From the NCBI GenBank assembly GCA_014649155.1, contig BMSM01000001.1, positions 558,001 through 622,000 on the forward strand: DNA of 64,000 nucleotides. Reading direction: 5' to 3'. Position numbers and translations under genes: made by a program. The first letter of the stretch is position 1. Each line of letters opens with the position of its first letter. Of the stretch, positions 1 to 8,297 are shown piece by piece. Source of the DNA: Streptomyces griseoviridis (GTDB lineage: Bacteria > Actinomycetota > Actinomycetes > Streptomycetales > Streptomycetaceae). Under the pieces are notes generated by a model. That model worked only from the letters and a program-made list of their open reading frames with translations. It searched no databases and had not been told where the DNA came from.

Positions 1-1
1 G

Positions 2-883
2 CCGCCGGCGGCCGGCGGGTGCGCGGAGCCGCTGGACGACACGGAGGAGGTCTACTCGGCACTGGTGGCGGGCCTGCGGGCGTACGTCGTGAAGAACGGC
101 TTCCGCTCCGTCCTGATCGGCCTCTCCGGCGGCATCGACTCCGCGCTGGTCGCCGCGATCGCCTGTGACGCGGTGGGCGCGGAGCAGGTGTACGGCGTCT
201 CCATGCCGTCGAAGTACTCCTCCCGGCACTCCCGGGACGACGCGGCGGAACTGGCCCGGCGCACCGGCCTGCACTACCGGACCGTGCCGATCGAGCCGAT
301 GTTCGACGCGTACATGGGGGCGGTGAAGCTGACCGGGCTCGCGGAGGAGAACCTGCAGTCCCGGCTGCGCGGCACGCTGCTCATGGCGATCTCCAACCAG
401 GAGGGCCACCTCGTGCTGGCCCCCGGCAACAAGTCCGAGCTGGCGGTCGGCTACTCCACGCTCTACGGCGACTCGGTCGGCGCGTACGGGCCGATCAAGG
501 ACGTCTACAAGACGTGGGTGTTCCGCCTCGCCGAGTGGCGCAACCGGGCGGCGCGGGAGCGCGGGCAGACCCCGCCGATCCCGGAGAACTCGATCACCAA
601 GCCGCCCAGTGCCGAGCTGCGGCCGGGACAGGTCGACACGGACTCCCTGCCGGACTATCCCGTCCTGGACGCCATCCTGGAGCTGTACGTCGACCGGGAC
701 CGGGGCGCGGACGAGATCGTCGCCGCCGGGTACGACCGGGAGCTGGTGACGAGGACGCTGCGCATGGTCGACACCGCCGAGTACAAGCGCCGCCAGTACC
801 CGCCGGGCACGAAGATCTCCCCCAAGGGCTTCGGCAAGGACCGCCGGCTGCCGATCACCAACGGCTGGCGGGAGACGGCCTGA
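2..883 (+). CDS. nadE: NAD+ synthetase, C-terminal part (5' end outside window)
   Basis: This is the amidating domain of NAD+ synthetase, which turns deamido-NAD+ into NAD+ with ATP and ammonia or glutamine nitrogen. The reading frame is open from base 2, so the start (and an N-terminal nitrilase-like glutaminase domain, if present) lies outside the window. The PP-loop ATP-pyrophosphatase motif LSGGIDSAL sits near bases 122-148. The family-typical stretches APGNKSELAVGYSTLYGD and PPSAELRPGQ follow, and the C-terminus has the usual KISPKGFGKDRRLPITN ending. No frameshift is seen. It is not obviously in an operon with the next gene, which runs the other way. Confidence 0.93.
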   Translation, partial: PPAAGGCAEPLDDTEEVYSALVAGLRAYVVKNGFRSVLIGLSGGIDSALVAAIACDAVGAEQVYGVSMPSKYSSRHSRDDAAELARRTGLHYRTVPIEPMFDAYMGAVKLTGLAEENLQSRLRGTLLMAISNQEGHLVLAPGNKSELAVGYSTLYGDSVGAYGPIKDVYKTWVFRLAEWRNRAARERGQTPPIPENSITKPPSAELRPGQVDTDSLPDYPVLDAILELYVDRDRGADEIVAAGYDRELVTRTLRMVDTAEYKRRQYPPGTKISPKGFGKDRRLPITNGWRETA

Positions 884-938
884 CGGCCGGGCGCCGGGTG
901 CGGCCGTCGTCCCCGAGGGGCGCGCCCGGCGCAGCCGC

Positions 939-1145
939 TCAGCCGGCCCTGCGGGCCCTGACCAGCCCGTAGGCGCCGAGGCCGACCACGGCGACGGACA
1001 GCGCCAGCGCCACGACCGGCAGGATCGCCACGCCGTCGCGGAGCGTGGAGGCCGAGACGGTGAGGCCCACCACGCCGAGCAGCAGCACGACCAGGGCGTG
1101 CGAGCGGGTGGGGGGCACGATGCCGGTCCGGGTCGGGGTGCTCAT
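939..1145 (-). CDS. small two-helix membrane protein, unknown function
   Basis: This is a 68-residue protein with two hydrophobic segments, about residues 17-32 and 39-60, and a basic C-terminal tail (VRARRAG). The ATG is preceded by a GAGGAG ribosome site, which decides the start over longer open-frame extensions. The protein is convergent with nadE and divergent from glnE. I do not recognise a family beyond the many small Streptomyces membrane proteins. The function is unknown. Confidence 0.6.
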   Translation of the reverse strand: MSTPTRTGIVPPTRSHALVVLLLGVVGLTVSASTLRDGVAILPVVALALSVAVVGLGAYGLVRARRAG

Positions 1146-1194
1146 GGCGGCGGTCTCCTCAGGTCGAGGGAGTGTCAGTGGCATGTCACGCGAT

Positions 1195-1270
1195 CCCGGT
1201 GACGGGACCTCGTGACGAGAATCCGGTGGCGGGAGCCCGGTGACGAGGTCCCGGTGCCCTCGACCCCGGC
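1195..1270. repeat. degenerate ~14-bp tandem repeats upstream of glnE
   Basis: About five copies of a CCGGTGACGGGA-like unit lie head to tail with a spacing of 13-14 bases. They sit in the gap between the small membrane gene and glnE. No gene is visible in this stretch. The role is unknown and the copies are imperfect. Confidence 0.5.
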
Positions 1271-1436
1271 GAAGATGCCACCGGCGCACGGCGATTTCCG
1301 GACAGTCGCCCCCCGGCCGTCGCGCCGTCGGCGCCACGCCCCGCACCGAGCCGTGTCCGCACCGGGGTTCCCGGCGGATGCCACCGCCGGGCGCCGCCCC
1401 GCCGCCGTACCGTCCGGTTAGGCTCGGGCCGGGACG

Positions 1437-1484
1437 ACCTTGATCGCCACCTTGATCACGACCTTGATCCACCTCGATCGACAG
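1437..1484 (+). repeat. 12-bp tandem repeats (ACCTTGATC units) in the glnE leader
   Basis: Three consecutive 12-base units starting ACCTTGATC begin at 1437, 1449 and 1461, with a fourth degenerate copy (CTCGATCGACAG) running into the ribosome site AGGAGG of glnE. A TAGGCT hexamer at about 1419 could be a -10 element, which would place the repeats in the 5' untranslated region. This is read directly from the bases; any function is inference. Confidence 0.65.
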
Positions 1485-1495
1485 GAGGGCCGGGG

Positions 1496-4492
1496 ATGAC
1501 GGCGCCGGGACGCAGGAGCAGTACCTTCACGCGGCTGCTGCGGCACGGCTTCACGGACGCCTCGGCCGCCGAGCGGCTGCTGGACGGCGTGGAGCTGGCG
1601 CCGGTCCGCAGCGACCCCGTGCTGCTGGACGCCCTCGGCGCCACCGCCGACCCCGACCTCGCGCTGCGCAGCCTGGTCCGGCTGCTGGAGGCGCAGCCCG
1701 AGCCCGCCGCCCGCCGTGAGCTGCTCGACACGCTGACCGCGTCCAAGCCGCTGCGCGACCGGCTCCTCGGGGTCCTCGGCGCCTCCGAGGCGCTGGGCGA
1801 CCACCTCGCCCGGCACACCGGCGACTGGCGGGCGCTCGTCACGTACGAGCCCCGCGACCTGCATCCCGGGGTGGAGGAGTTCGAGGAGTGCCTGGGCGGC
1901 GCCGGCGACCCGGTCGCCCTGCGCGTCGCCTACCGGCGCTGCCTGCTGTCGCTGGCCGCCCGGGACGTGTGCGGCACGATCGACGTCGCGGAGACCGCCG
2001 CCGAGCTGGCCGACCTCGCCACCGCCACCCTGCGGGCCGCCCTGCGCATCGCCGCCGGGGCCGCCCCGGAGGACGCCGCGCGGTGCCAGCTGGCGGTGAT
2101 CGCCATGGGCAAGTGCGGCGGCCACGAGCTGAACTACGTCTCGGACGTCGACGTCATCTTCGTCGGCGAGCCGGTGGAGGGCGCCGACGAGACGGAGGCG
2201 GTGCGCGCCGCGACCCGGCTCGCCTCGCACCTGATGCGGATCTGCTCGGAGACCACGGTCGAGGGCTCGATCTGGCCCGTCGACGCCAACCTGCGCCCCG
2301 AGGGCCGCAACGGACCGCTGGTGCGCACGCTGAGCAGCCATCTCGCCTACTACCAGCGCTGGGCCAAGACCTGGGAGTTCCAGGCGCTGCTCAAGGCCCG
2401 GCCGGTCGCCGGCGACCTCGCGCTGGGGGAGGAGTACGTGGCCGCGCTCCAGCCGCTGGTGTGGCAGGCCGCCGAGCGCGAGAACTTCGTCGCCGACGTG
2501 CAGCAGATGCGGCGCCGGGTGGTGGAGAACATCCCCGTCGCCGAGGTCGACCGGCAGCTCAAACTGGGACCGGGCGGGCTGCGGGACGTCGAGTTCGCCG
2601 TGCAGCTCCTGCAACTCGTGCACGGCCGGGCCGACGCGTCGCTGCGCAGCGGTACGACGCTGGACGCGCTGCGGGCGCTGGCGGCCGGCGGGTACGTCGG
2701 ACGGGTGGACGCGGCGCAGCTCGACGAGGCGTACCGGTTCCTGCGCTCCATGGAGCACCGCATCCAGTTGCACCGGCTGCGGCGCACCCACCTCGTGCCC
2801 GAGGACGAGGCGGACCTGCGGCGCATCGGGCGGTCGCTGGGGCTGCGCAACGACCCGGTCCCGTCGCTGCTGCGGGAGTGGCGGCGGCACGCGGCGGTGG
2901 TGCGCCGGCTGCACGAGAAGCTGTTCTACCGGCCGCTCCTCGACGCGGTCGCCGCGCTGGCCCCGGGGGAGGCCCGGCTGAGCGCGGAGGCGGCGCGGGA
3001 GCGGCTGGTCGCCCTCGGCTACGCCGACCCGGCGGCCGCGCTGCGGCACCTGGAGGCGCTGGCGTCCGGGGTGACCCGCAAGGCGGCGATCCAGCGGACC
3101 CTGCTGCCGGTGCTGCTGGGCTGGTTCGCGGACTCGGCCGACCCGGACACCGGGCTGCTGAACTTCCGGAAGGTGTCGGACGCGCTGGGCAACACGCCCT
3201 GGTACCTGCGGCTGCTGCGGGACGAGGGCGCCGCGGCGGAGAACCTCGCGCGGGTGCTGTCGGCGGGCCGGCTCGCCCCCGACCTGCTGATGCGGGCACC
3301 GGAGGCGGTGGCCCTGCTCGGGGAGGGCGACGGCCGGGGGCTGGCGCCGCGCGGGCGGGAGCAGCTGGAGGCGGAGATCCTCGCGGCGGTCGGGCGCGCG
3401 GAGGGCGCCGTGCAGGGGGTGACGGCGGCGCGCGGCGTACGGCGCCGGGAGCTGTTCCGTACGGCGGCGGCGGACATCGTCGCCTCCTACGGCACCGAGA
3501 CGCAGCCCGTCGTGGCCGATCCCGGGGCGCTGGTCGACCAGGTGGGCGCGGCGGTGTCGGACCTGACGGCGGCGACGCTGGCGGGGACGTTGCGGGCGGT
3601 CGTACGGGAGGGGTGGGGCGACGAACTGCCGACCCGGTTCGCGGTCATCGGGATGGGCCGGTTCGGCGGTCACGAGCTGGGCTACGGCTCGGACGCGGAC
3701 GTCCTCTTCGTGCACGAGCCCCGGGACGGCGTCGCGGAGCGGGAGGCCGGGGAGGCCGCGAACCGGGTCGTCGCGGAGCTGCGGCGGCTGCTCCAGGTGC
3801 CGAGCGCGGACCCGCCGCTGATCGTCGACGCGGACCTGCGGCCCGAGGGCAAGTCGGGGCCGCTGGTGCGGACCCTGAAGTCGTACGAGGCGTACTACCG
3901 GCGCTGGTCGCTGACCTGGGAGTCGCACGCGCTGCTGCGGGCGGAGCCGGTGGCGGGGGACCCGGAGCTGGGGCGGCGGTTCGTGGAACTGGTCGATCCG
4001 CTGCGGTACCCGGAGCGGGGGCTGGGCGAGGACGCGGCGCGGGAGATCAGGCGGCTGAAGGCCCGTATGGAGACGGAGCGGATGCCGCGCGGCGCGGACC
4101 CGAAGCTGCACGTCAAGCTGGGGCCGGGCGGGCTGTCGGACGTCGAGTGGACCGTGCAGCTCACGCAGTTGCGGCACGCGCACGAGGTGCCGGGGCTGCG
4201 GACGACCCGGACCCGGGCGGCGCTGGTCGCGGCGCGCGAGGCGGGGCTGGTCGGGGCGGAGGAGGCCGGCATCCTGGACGAGGCGTGGGTCCTCGCGACC
4301 CGGGTGCGCAACGCGGTGATGCTGGTCCGGGGCCGGGCCGCGGACACGTTCCCGACGGAGAGCCGCGAGCTGGCGGCGGTGGGCCGGTACCTGGGCTACG
4401 GCGACGGTCACGTGGGCGACATGCTGGACGCGTACCGGCGCACGGCCCGGCGGGCGCGGGGGGTCGTCGAGGAGCTGTTCTACGGCGGCTGA
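1496..4492 (+). CDS. glnE: bifunctional glutamine synthetase adenylyltransferase/deadenylyltransferase
   Basis: GlnE (998 residues) attaches and removes AMP on GlnA in response to nitrogen status. Two nucleotidyltransferase halves are visible. The N-terminal one has KCGGHELNYVSDVDVIF at about residue 205, and the C-terminal one has GRFGGHELGYGSDADVLF at about residue 720. Both keep the G-G-x13-S-D-x-D core. Each half is followed by the RPEG(R/K)xGPLVRTL segment and a helical bundle (KLGPGGLRDVEF; KLGPGGLSDVEW). The length is normal. The ATG follows an AGGAGGGCCGGGG ribosome site. Its likely substrate, GlnA, with target Tyr397, is encoded at 32668-34077 in this window. Confidence 0.97.
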   Translation: MTAPGRRSSTFTRLLRHGFTDASAAERLLDGVELAPVRSDPVLLDALGATADPDLALRSLVRLLEAQPEPAARRELLDTLTASKPLRDRLLGVLGASEALGDHLARHTGDWRALVTYEPRDLHPGVEEFEECLGGAGDPVALRVAYRRCLLSLAARDVCGTIDVAETAAELADLATATLRAALRIAAGAAPEDAARCQLAVIAMGKCGGHELNYVSDVDVIFVGEPVEGADETEAVRAATRLASHLMRICSETTVEGSIWPVDANLRPEGRNGPLVRTLSSHLAYYQRWAKTWEFQALLKARPVAGDLALGEEYVAALQPLVWQAAERENFVADVQQMRRRVVENIPVAEVDRQLKLGPGGLRDVEFAVQLLQLVHGRADASLRSGTTLDALRALAAGGYVGRVDAAQLDEAYRFLRSMEHRIQLHRLRRTHLVPEDEADLRRIGRSLGLRNDPVPSLLREWRRHAAVVRRLHEKLFYRPLLDAVAALAPGEARLSAEAARERLVALGYADPAAALRHLEALASGVTRKAAIQRTLLPVLLGWFADSADPDTGLLNFRKVSDALGNTPWYLRLLRDEGAAAENLARVLSAGRLAPDLLMRAPEAVALLGEGDGRGLAPRGREQLEAEILAAVGRAEGAVQGVTAARGVRRRELFRTAAADIVASYGTETQPVVADPGALVDQVGAAVSDLTAATLAGTLRAVVREGWGDELPTRFAVIGMGRFGGHELGYGSDADVLFVHEPRDGVAEREAGEAANRVVAELRRLLQVPSADPPLIVDADLRPEGKSGPLVRTLKSYEAYYRRWSLTWESHALLRAEPVAGDPELGRRFVELVDPLRYPERGLGEDAAREIRRLKARMETERMPRGADPKLHVKLGPGGLSDVEWTVQLTQLRHAHEVPGLRTTRTRAALVAAREAGLVGAEEAGILDEAWVLATRVRNAVMLVRGRAADTFPTESRELAAVGRYLGYGDGHVGDMLDAYRRTARRARGVVEELFYGG

Positions 4493-4499
4493 CGCGCGC

Positions 4500-4520
4500 G
4501 CCGCCGGCCGGCGGCTTTCT
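4500..4520. terminator. short stem-loop with T-run between convergent genes
   Basis: A self-complementary GCCGCCGGCCGGCGGC (4500-4515) is followed by TTTCT. It lies directly after the glnE stop and at the stop of the convergent PAP2 gene, so it could end glnE transcription. Confidence 0.5.
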
Positions 4521-5398
4521 CAGCGCCGGGCCGCGCGCCCCGCCCGCCGCCGGCCGGACCCGGCCTCGTCCCCCCGGGGCTCCGGCAGCCGCGGCAGCGC
4601 GTACGGCACCCTCCCGTACCAGGCGGAGGCCACCACGTACCCGAAGCACAGGCAGAGCACGCCGCCCACCGCGTCCAGCCAGAAGTGGTTGGCCGTCGCG
4701 ACGATCACGACCAGCGTCAGGGTCGGGTAGAGCAGCCCCAGCACCCGCGCCCACGGCACGGAGGCCAGCGCGAAGATCGTCAGACCGCACCACAGCGACC
4801 AGCCGATGTGCATCGACGGCATCGCCGCGTACTGGTTGGACATGTTCTTCAGGTCGCCGGAGGCCATCGAGCCCCAGGTCTCGTGGACCATGACGGTGTC
4901 TATGAAACCGCCGCCGTTCATCAGCCGGGGCGGGGCGAGCGGATACAGGTAGTAACCGAGCAGGGCCACCCCGGTCGTGGCGAACAGGACCAGCCGGGTC
5001 GCCGCGTAGCGGCCGGGATGGCTACGGAAAAGCCACACCAGGACACCCAGGGTCACCACGAAGTGCAGCGTCGCGTAGTAGTAGTTCATGCCGACGATGA
5101 GCCAAGTCACCGAGTTCACGGCGTGGTTGACCGACTGCTCGACGGCGATGCCGAGTTGGTGCTCCAGCCGCCAGAGCCAGTCCGCGTTGCGCAGGGCCTG
5201 GCCGCGCTGCTCGGGCACCGCGTTGCGGATCAGCGAGTACGTCCAGTAACTCACCGCGATCAGCAGGATCTCGAACCACAGCCGGGGGCGGCGCGGCGTG
5301 CGCAGACGCTGCCGGAGGCCAGGTCGCGCCGGGGCCGTGACAGCCCGGGGAACGGCCTCTTCGCGGCCTTCCGTCGTCGTCACGGTCGTGTCACCCAT
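4520..5398 (-). CDS. PAP2-superfamily integral membrane phosphatase or phosphotransferase
   Basis: This is a polytopic membrane protein of 292 residues with about six hydrophobic helices and basic loops (RQRLRTPRRPRLW near the N-terminus). The PAP2-like acid-phosphatase motifs are PSMH (about residues 194-197) and a later ATANHFWLDAVGG block holding the second histidine and aspartate. This is the PAP2_3 subgroup found in actinobacterial lipid and inositol-phosphate enzymes; the substrate is not known. I chose the ATG giving MGDTTVTTTEG; an in-frame GTG six bases upstream is equally open. It is convergent with glnE. Confidence 0.85.
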   Translation of the reverse strand: MGDTTVTTTEGREEAVPRAVTAPARPGLRQRLRTPRRPRLWFEILLIAVSYWTYSLIRNAVPEQRGQALRNADWLWRLEHQLGIAVEQSVNHAVNSVTWLIVGMNYYYATLHFVVTLGVLVWLFRSHPGRYAATRLVLFATTGVALLGYYLYPLAPPRLMNGGGFIDTVMVHETWGSMASGDLKNMSNQYAAMPSMHIGWSLWCGLTIFALASVPWARVLGLLYPTLTLVVIVATANHFWLDAVGGVLCLCFGYVVASAWYGRVPYALPRLPEPRGDEAGSGRRRAGRAARR

Positions 5399-5507
5399 AG
5401 GCACAGAGTCTGCCAGAAAAGCCCTTCCCGACCGATCATCCCCCTGTCGGGTTCTGGACGCATATTCTACACCGGGCGGAGGGTGTCCGCTCCCCCCTGG
5501 GGAGGAG

Positions 5508-6635
5508 TCAGTCGCGGCGCCGGCCCTGCGGGGCCGAGGCGGTCGAGCCGCGCACCACCAGTTCCGGCATGAACACGAACTCGCTGTGCGGGGCCGGGGT
5601 TCCGCCGATCTCCTCCAGCAGCGTGCGCACCGCCGCCTGTCCCATCGCCGGGACCGGTTTGCGGACGGTGGTCAGGGGCGGGTCGGTGAAGGCGATCAGC
5701 GGGGAGTCGTCGAAGCCGACGACCGAGACGTCCTTCGGGACCTCCAGGCCGCGCTGGCGGGCCGCCCGTATCGCGCCCAGCGCCATCATGTCGCTGGCGC
5801 AGACCACGGCGGTGCAGTCCCGTTCGATCAGGGCGAGGGCGGCGGCCTGGCCGCCCTCCAGGGTGTACAGGGAGTGCTGGACCAGCTCCGACTCCACGGT
5901 GGCCGCGGGCAGCCCCAGCAGGTCCTGGACGGCCCGTACGAAACCCTCGATCTTCCGCTGCACCGGGACGAACCGCTTCGGTCCCAGCGCCAGGCCGATG
6001 CGGGTGTGGCCGAGGGAGACCAGGTGCGTGACGGCCAGGTTCATCGCGGCGCGGTCGTCGGGGGAGATGAACGGCGCCTGCACCTTGGGGGAGAAGCCGT
6101 CCACCAGGACGAAGGGCACGCCCTGCGCGCGCAGCCGCTCGTAGCGCTGCATGTCCGCGTTGGTGTCGGCGTGCAGCCCGGAGACGTAGATGATGCCGGC
6201 GACGCCCCGGTCGACCAGCATCTCCGTCAGCTCGTCCTCGGTGGAGCCGCCCGGGGTCTGGGTGGCGAGGACCGGGGTGTAGCCCTGCCGCGTCAGGGCC
6301 TGGCCGATGACCTGGGCCAGCGCCGGGAAGATCGGGTTCTCCAGCTCCGGGGTGATCAGGCCCACCAGGCCCTCGCTGCGCTGGCGCAGCCGTACCGGGC
6401 GCTCGTAGCCCAGGACGTCCAGGGCGGCCAGGACGGACTGGCGGGTGGTGGCGGCGACGCCCGGCTTGCCGTTGAGGACGCGGCTGACGGTCGCTTCGCT
6501 CACTCCCGCCTGGGCGGCGATGTCGGCAAGCCGTGTGGTCACAGGGGTGGACTGTACCGGCCGGGTCGCCGCTTGCCCACCGACCGGCCGTCGTGGGCGA
6601 CTTGTCGGACGACCCGCCGCGGGCTGCTGCGTCAT
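5508..6635 (-). CDS. malR: LacI-family repressor of maltose/maltodextrin genes
   Basis: This is a LacI/GalR repressor of 375 residues as called. The helix-turn-helix TRLADIAAQAGVSEATVSRV lies near residues 34-53, followed by the hinge and a periplasmic-binding-protein-like effector domain. The match to MalR (Reg1) of S. coelicolor and S. lividans, from memory, is very close. The known protein is usually drawn from an internal GTG at about 6542. Here the upstream ATG has a good ribosome site (TGAGGAAG) and the internal GTG has none, so I call the longer form with 31 extra residues. It is divergent from malE, its expected target, and CTTGC/GCAAG palindromes lie between them. Confidence 0.92.
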   Translation of the reverse strand: MTQQPAAGRPTSRPRRPVGGQAATRPVQSTPVTTRLADIAAQAGVSEATVSRVLNGKPGVAATTRQSVLAALDVLGYERPVRLRQRSEGLVGLITPELENPIFPALAQVIGQALTRQGYTPVLATQTPGGSTEDELTEMLVDRGVAGIIYVSGLHADTNADMQRYERLRAQGVPFVLVDGFSPKVQAPFISPDDRAAMNLAVTHLVSLGHTRIGLALGPKRFVPVQRKIEGFVRAVQDLLGLPAATVESELVQHSLYTLEGGQAAALALIERDCTAVVCASDMMALGAIRAARQRGLEVPKDVSVVGFDDSPLIAFTDPPLTTVRKPVPAMGQAAVRTLLEEIGGTPAPHSEFVFMPELVVRGSTASAPQGRRRD

Positions 6636-6658
6636 CGCGCTTCCTCAAGAAGTTGACG

Positions 6659-6681
6659 GCAAGAACTTGCAGAGTCTTGCA
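6659..6681. promoter_or_regulatory. MalR operator cluster at malR
   Basis: A GCAAG-AA-CTTGC palindrome (6659-6670) overlaps a direct repeat of CTTGCA (6666-6671 and 6676-6681). CTTGCA-type repeats are the described MalR/Reg1 recognition element in Streptomyces. The site lies 24 bases upstream of the malR start, which fits autoregulation. Confidence 0.75.
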
Positions 6682-6766
6682 CAACCGGCCGTCGGGCGGT
6701 CGGGCCTTGTAAACAACCGTCTCATGGCGGTCGCCGACAGGTCACACCCGGATAACGTCGGGGACC

Positions 6767-6805
6767 CCTTGCACTTTTTTTCTGCAAGGTCTTTCGAAAC
6801 GCTTT
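6767..6805 (+). promoter_or_regulatory. MalR operators at the malE promoter
   Basis: The palindrome CCTTGCA (6767-6773) / TGCAAGG (6783-6789) has a T-rich 9-base centre. Just downstream is a LacI-type palindrome with GAAA and TTTC arms (about 6795-6805). Both lie 120-160 bases before the malE start, where repression by MalR would be expected. Confidence 0.75.
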
Positions 6806-6923
6806 CATCGCTGTTACGTTCACGTCGCCCGGCGGCGGCAGCAACGACGCAGTCGGCAAGTCGACAGGAGCGGCGGACGGGACCCCTCCTGCACTCACGG
6901 GCTTTCACCCTCAAGGAGAACTC

Positions 6924-8192
6924 ATGCGGCGTGGCATAGCGGCCACCGCGCTGGTGGCGTCCCTCGCCCTCGCGGCGACGGCCTGCGGCGGGAGCGACAG
7001 CGGCGACTCGGCCGACGGACCGGTGACCATCACCTACTGGGACACCTCCAACGCGACCAACGAGGCGCCGACGTACAAGGCCCTGGTCGAGGAGTTCGAG
7101 GCCGCCCACAAGGACATCAAGGTCGACTTCGTCAACGTGCCGTTCGACCAGGCGCAGAACAAGTTCGACACCGCCGCCGGCAGCAAGGGCGCGCCCGACG
7201 TGCTGCGCTCCGAGGTCGGCTGGACCCCCGCCTTCGCGAAGAAGGGCTTCTTCCTGCCGCTGGACGGCACCGAGGCCCTCGCCGACCAGGACAAGTTCCA
7301 GAGCAGCCTGATCGAGCAGGCCACCTACGAGGGCAAGGTGTACGGCGTCCCGCTGGTCACCGACACGCTGGCGCTGGTCTACAACAAGGCGCTGTTCGAG
7401 AAGGCCGGCGTCGACGTGCCGAAGACGTGGGACGACCTGAAGAAGGCCGCCGCCACCATCAAGGAGAAGACCGGCGTCGACGGCTACCAGGGCTCCACGG
7501 CCGGCTACTACGGCCAGCCGTTCCTGTACGGCGAGGGCACCGACACCGTCGACGCCGAGGGCAAGAAGATCACCGTCGCCTCCGCCGAGGCGAAGAAGGC
7601 GTACCGGACCTGGCTGGGCCTGTTCGACGGCGAGGGCCTGGGCAAGGCCGACACCACCGCCGACGCCTACGCGCACAAGCAGGACGCGTTCGTCAACGGC
7701 AAGGTCGCCTCGATCATCGAGGGCCCCTGGGAGATCACGAACTTCTACAAGGGGTCCGCCTTCAAGGACAAGGACAACCTGGGGATCGCCACCGTCCCGG
7801 CCGGCTCGACCGGCGAGGCGGGCGCCCCGACCGGCGGCCACAACCTGTCCGTGTACGCCGGGTCGGACGAGGCGCACCAGAAGGCCGCGCTGAAGCTGGT
7901 CAACTTCATGACCTCGGCGAAGTCCCAGGAGACCGTCGCGCTGAAGAACTCCACGCTGCCCACCCGCGACGACGCCTACACGGACAAGGTGAAGGCCGAC
8001 CCGGGCATCGCCGGCTACCAGGGCGTCCTGGCCGCCGCCCGGCCGCGTCCGGCGCTGCCCGAGTACAGCTCGCTGTGGACGCCGCTCGACGACGAGCTGC
8101 CCCTGATCGCCAGTGGCAAGAAGTCCCTGGACGAGGGGCTGGGCGACGCCGAGACCGCGTTCACCAAGCTGGTGCCCGACTTCGCCGGGTGA
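6924..8192 (+). CDS. malE: maltose/maltodextrin-binding lipoprotein of ABC importer
   Basis: This is an extracellular solute-binding protein of family 1 (422 residues), the receptor that delivers maltodextrins to MalFG. The signal peptide ends in the lipobox LAATAC, so the protein is anchored by an acylated Cys near residue 21. The mature part has the family pattern (TYWDTSNATNEAPTYK; GKVYGVPLVTDTLALVYNK; PTRDDAY near the C-terminus). An AAGGAG ribosome site precedes the ATG. It is the first gene of malE-malF-malG-aglA. No ATPase gene is present; Streptomyces maltose importers commonly use the shared ATPase MsiK encoded elsewhere. Confidence 0.94.
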   Translation: MRRGIAATALVASLALAATACGGSDSGDSADGPVTITYWDTSNATNEAPTYKALVEEFEAAHKDIKVDFVNVPFDQAQNKFDTAAGSKGAPDVLRSEVGWTPAFAKKGFFLPLDGTEALADQDKFQSSLIEQATYEGKVYGVPLVTDTLALVYNKALFEKAGVDVPKTWDDLKKAAATIKEKTGVDGYQGSTAGYYGQPFLYGEGTDTVDAEGKKITVASAEAKKAYRTWLGLFDGEGLGKADTTADAYAHKQDAFVNGKVASIIEGPWEITNFYKGSAFKDKDNLGIATVPAGSTGEAGAPTGGHNLSVYAGSDEAHQKAALKLVNFMTSAKSQETVALKNSTLPTRDDAYTDKVKADPGIAGYQGVLAAARPRPALPEYSSLWTPLDDELPLIASGKKSLDEGLGDAETAFTKLVPDFAG

Positions 8193-8199
8193 GCCGCGC

Positions 8200-8239
8200 G
8201 GCCGCCGGTCCCGCCCCGGGGGGAGCGGGACCGGCGGCC
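8200..8239 (+). other. strong stem-loop between malE and malF
   Basis: GGCCGCCGGTCCCGC (8200-8214) pairs perfectly with GCGGGACCGGCGGCC (8225-8239) across a 10-base loop, directly after the malE stop. Such a hairpin could stabilise the malE message or partly terminate, giving more binding protein than permease. That role is inferred. Confidence 0.75.
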
Positions 8240-8297
8240 CTCCGGCCCGCGGGCCGTGCCCCTTGATCCACAGGATTTTCGAGAAGGTCGTCGAACC

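Noticed and set aside
1195..1484. CRISPR-like array before glnE
   Set aside because: The tandem units are contiguous, 12-14 bases long, without spacers or cas genes.
1418..4411. 997-residue open frame opposite glnE
   Set aside because: It is a GC-codon shadow of glnE; the composition is Arg/Gln/Pro-rich with no known motifs, while glnE has clear family motifs and a ribosome site.
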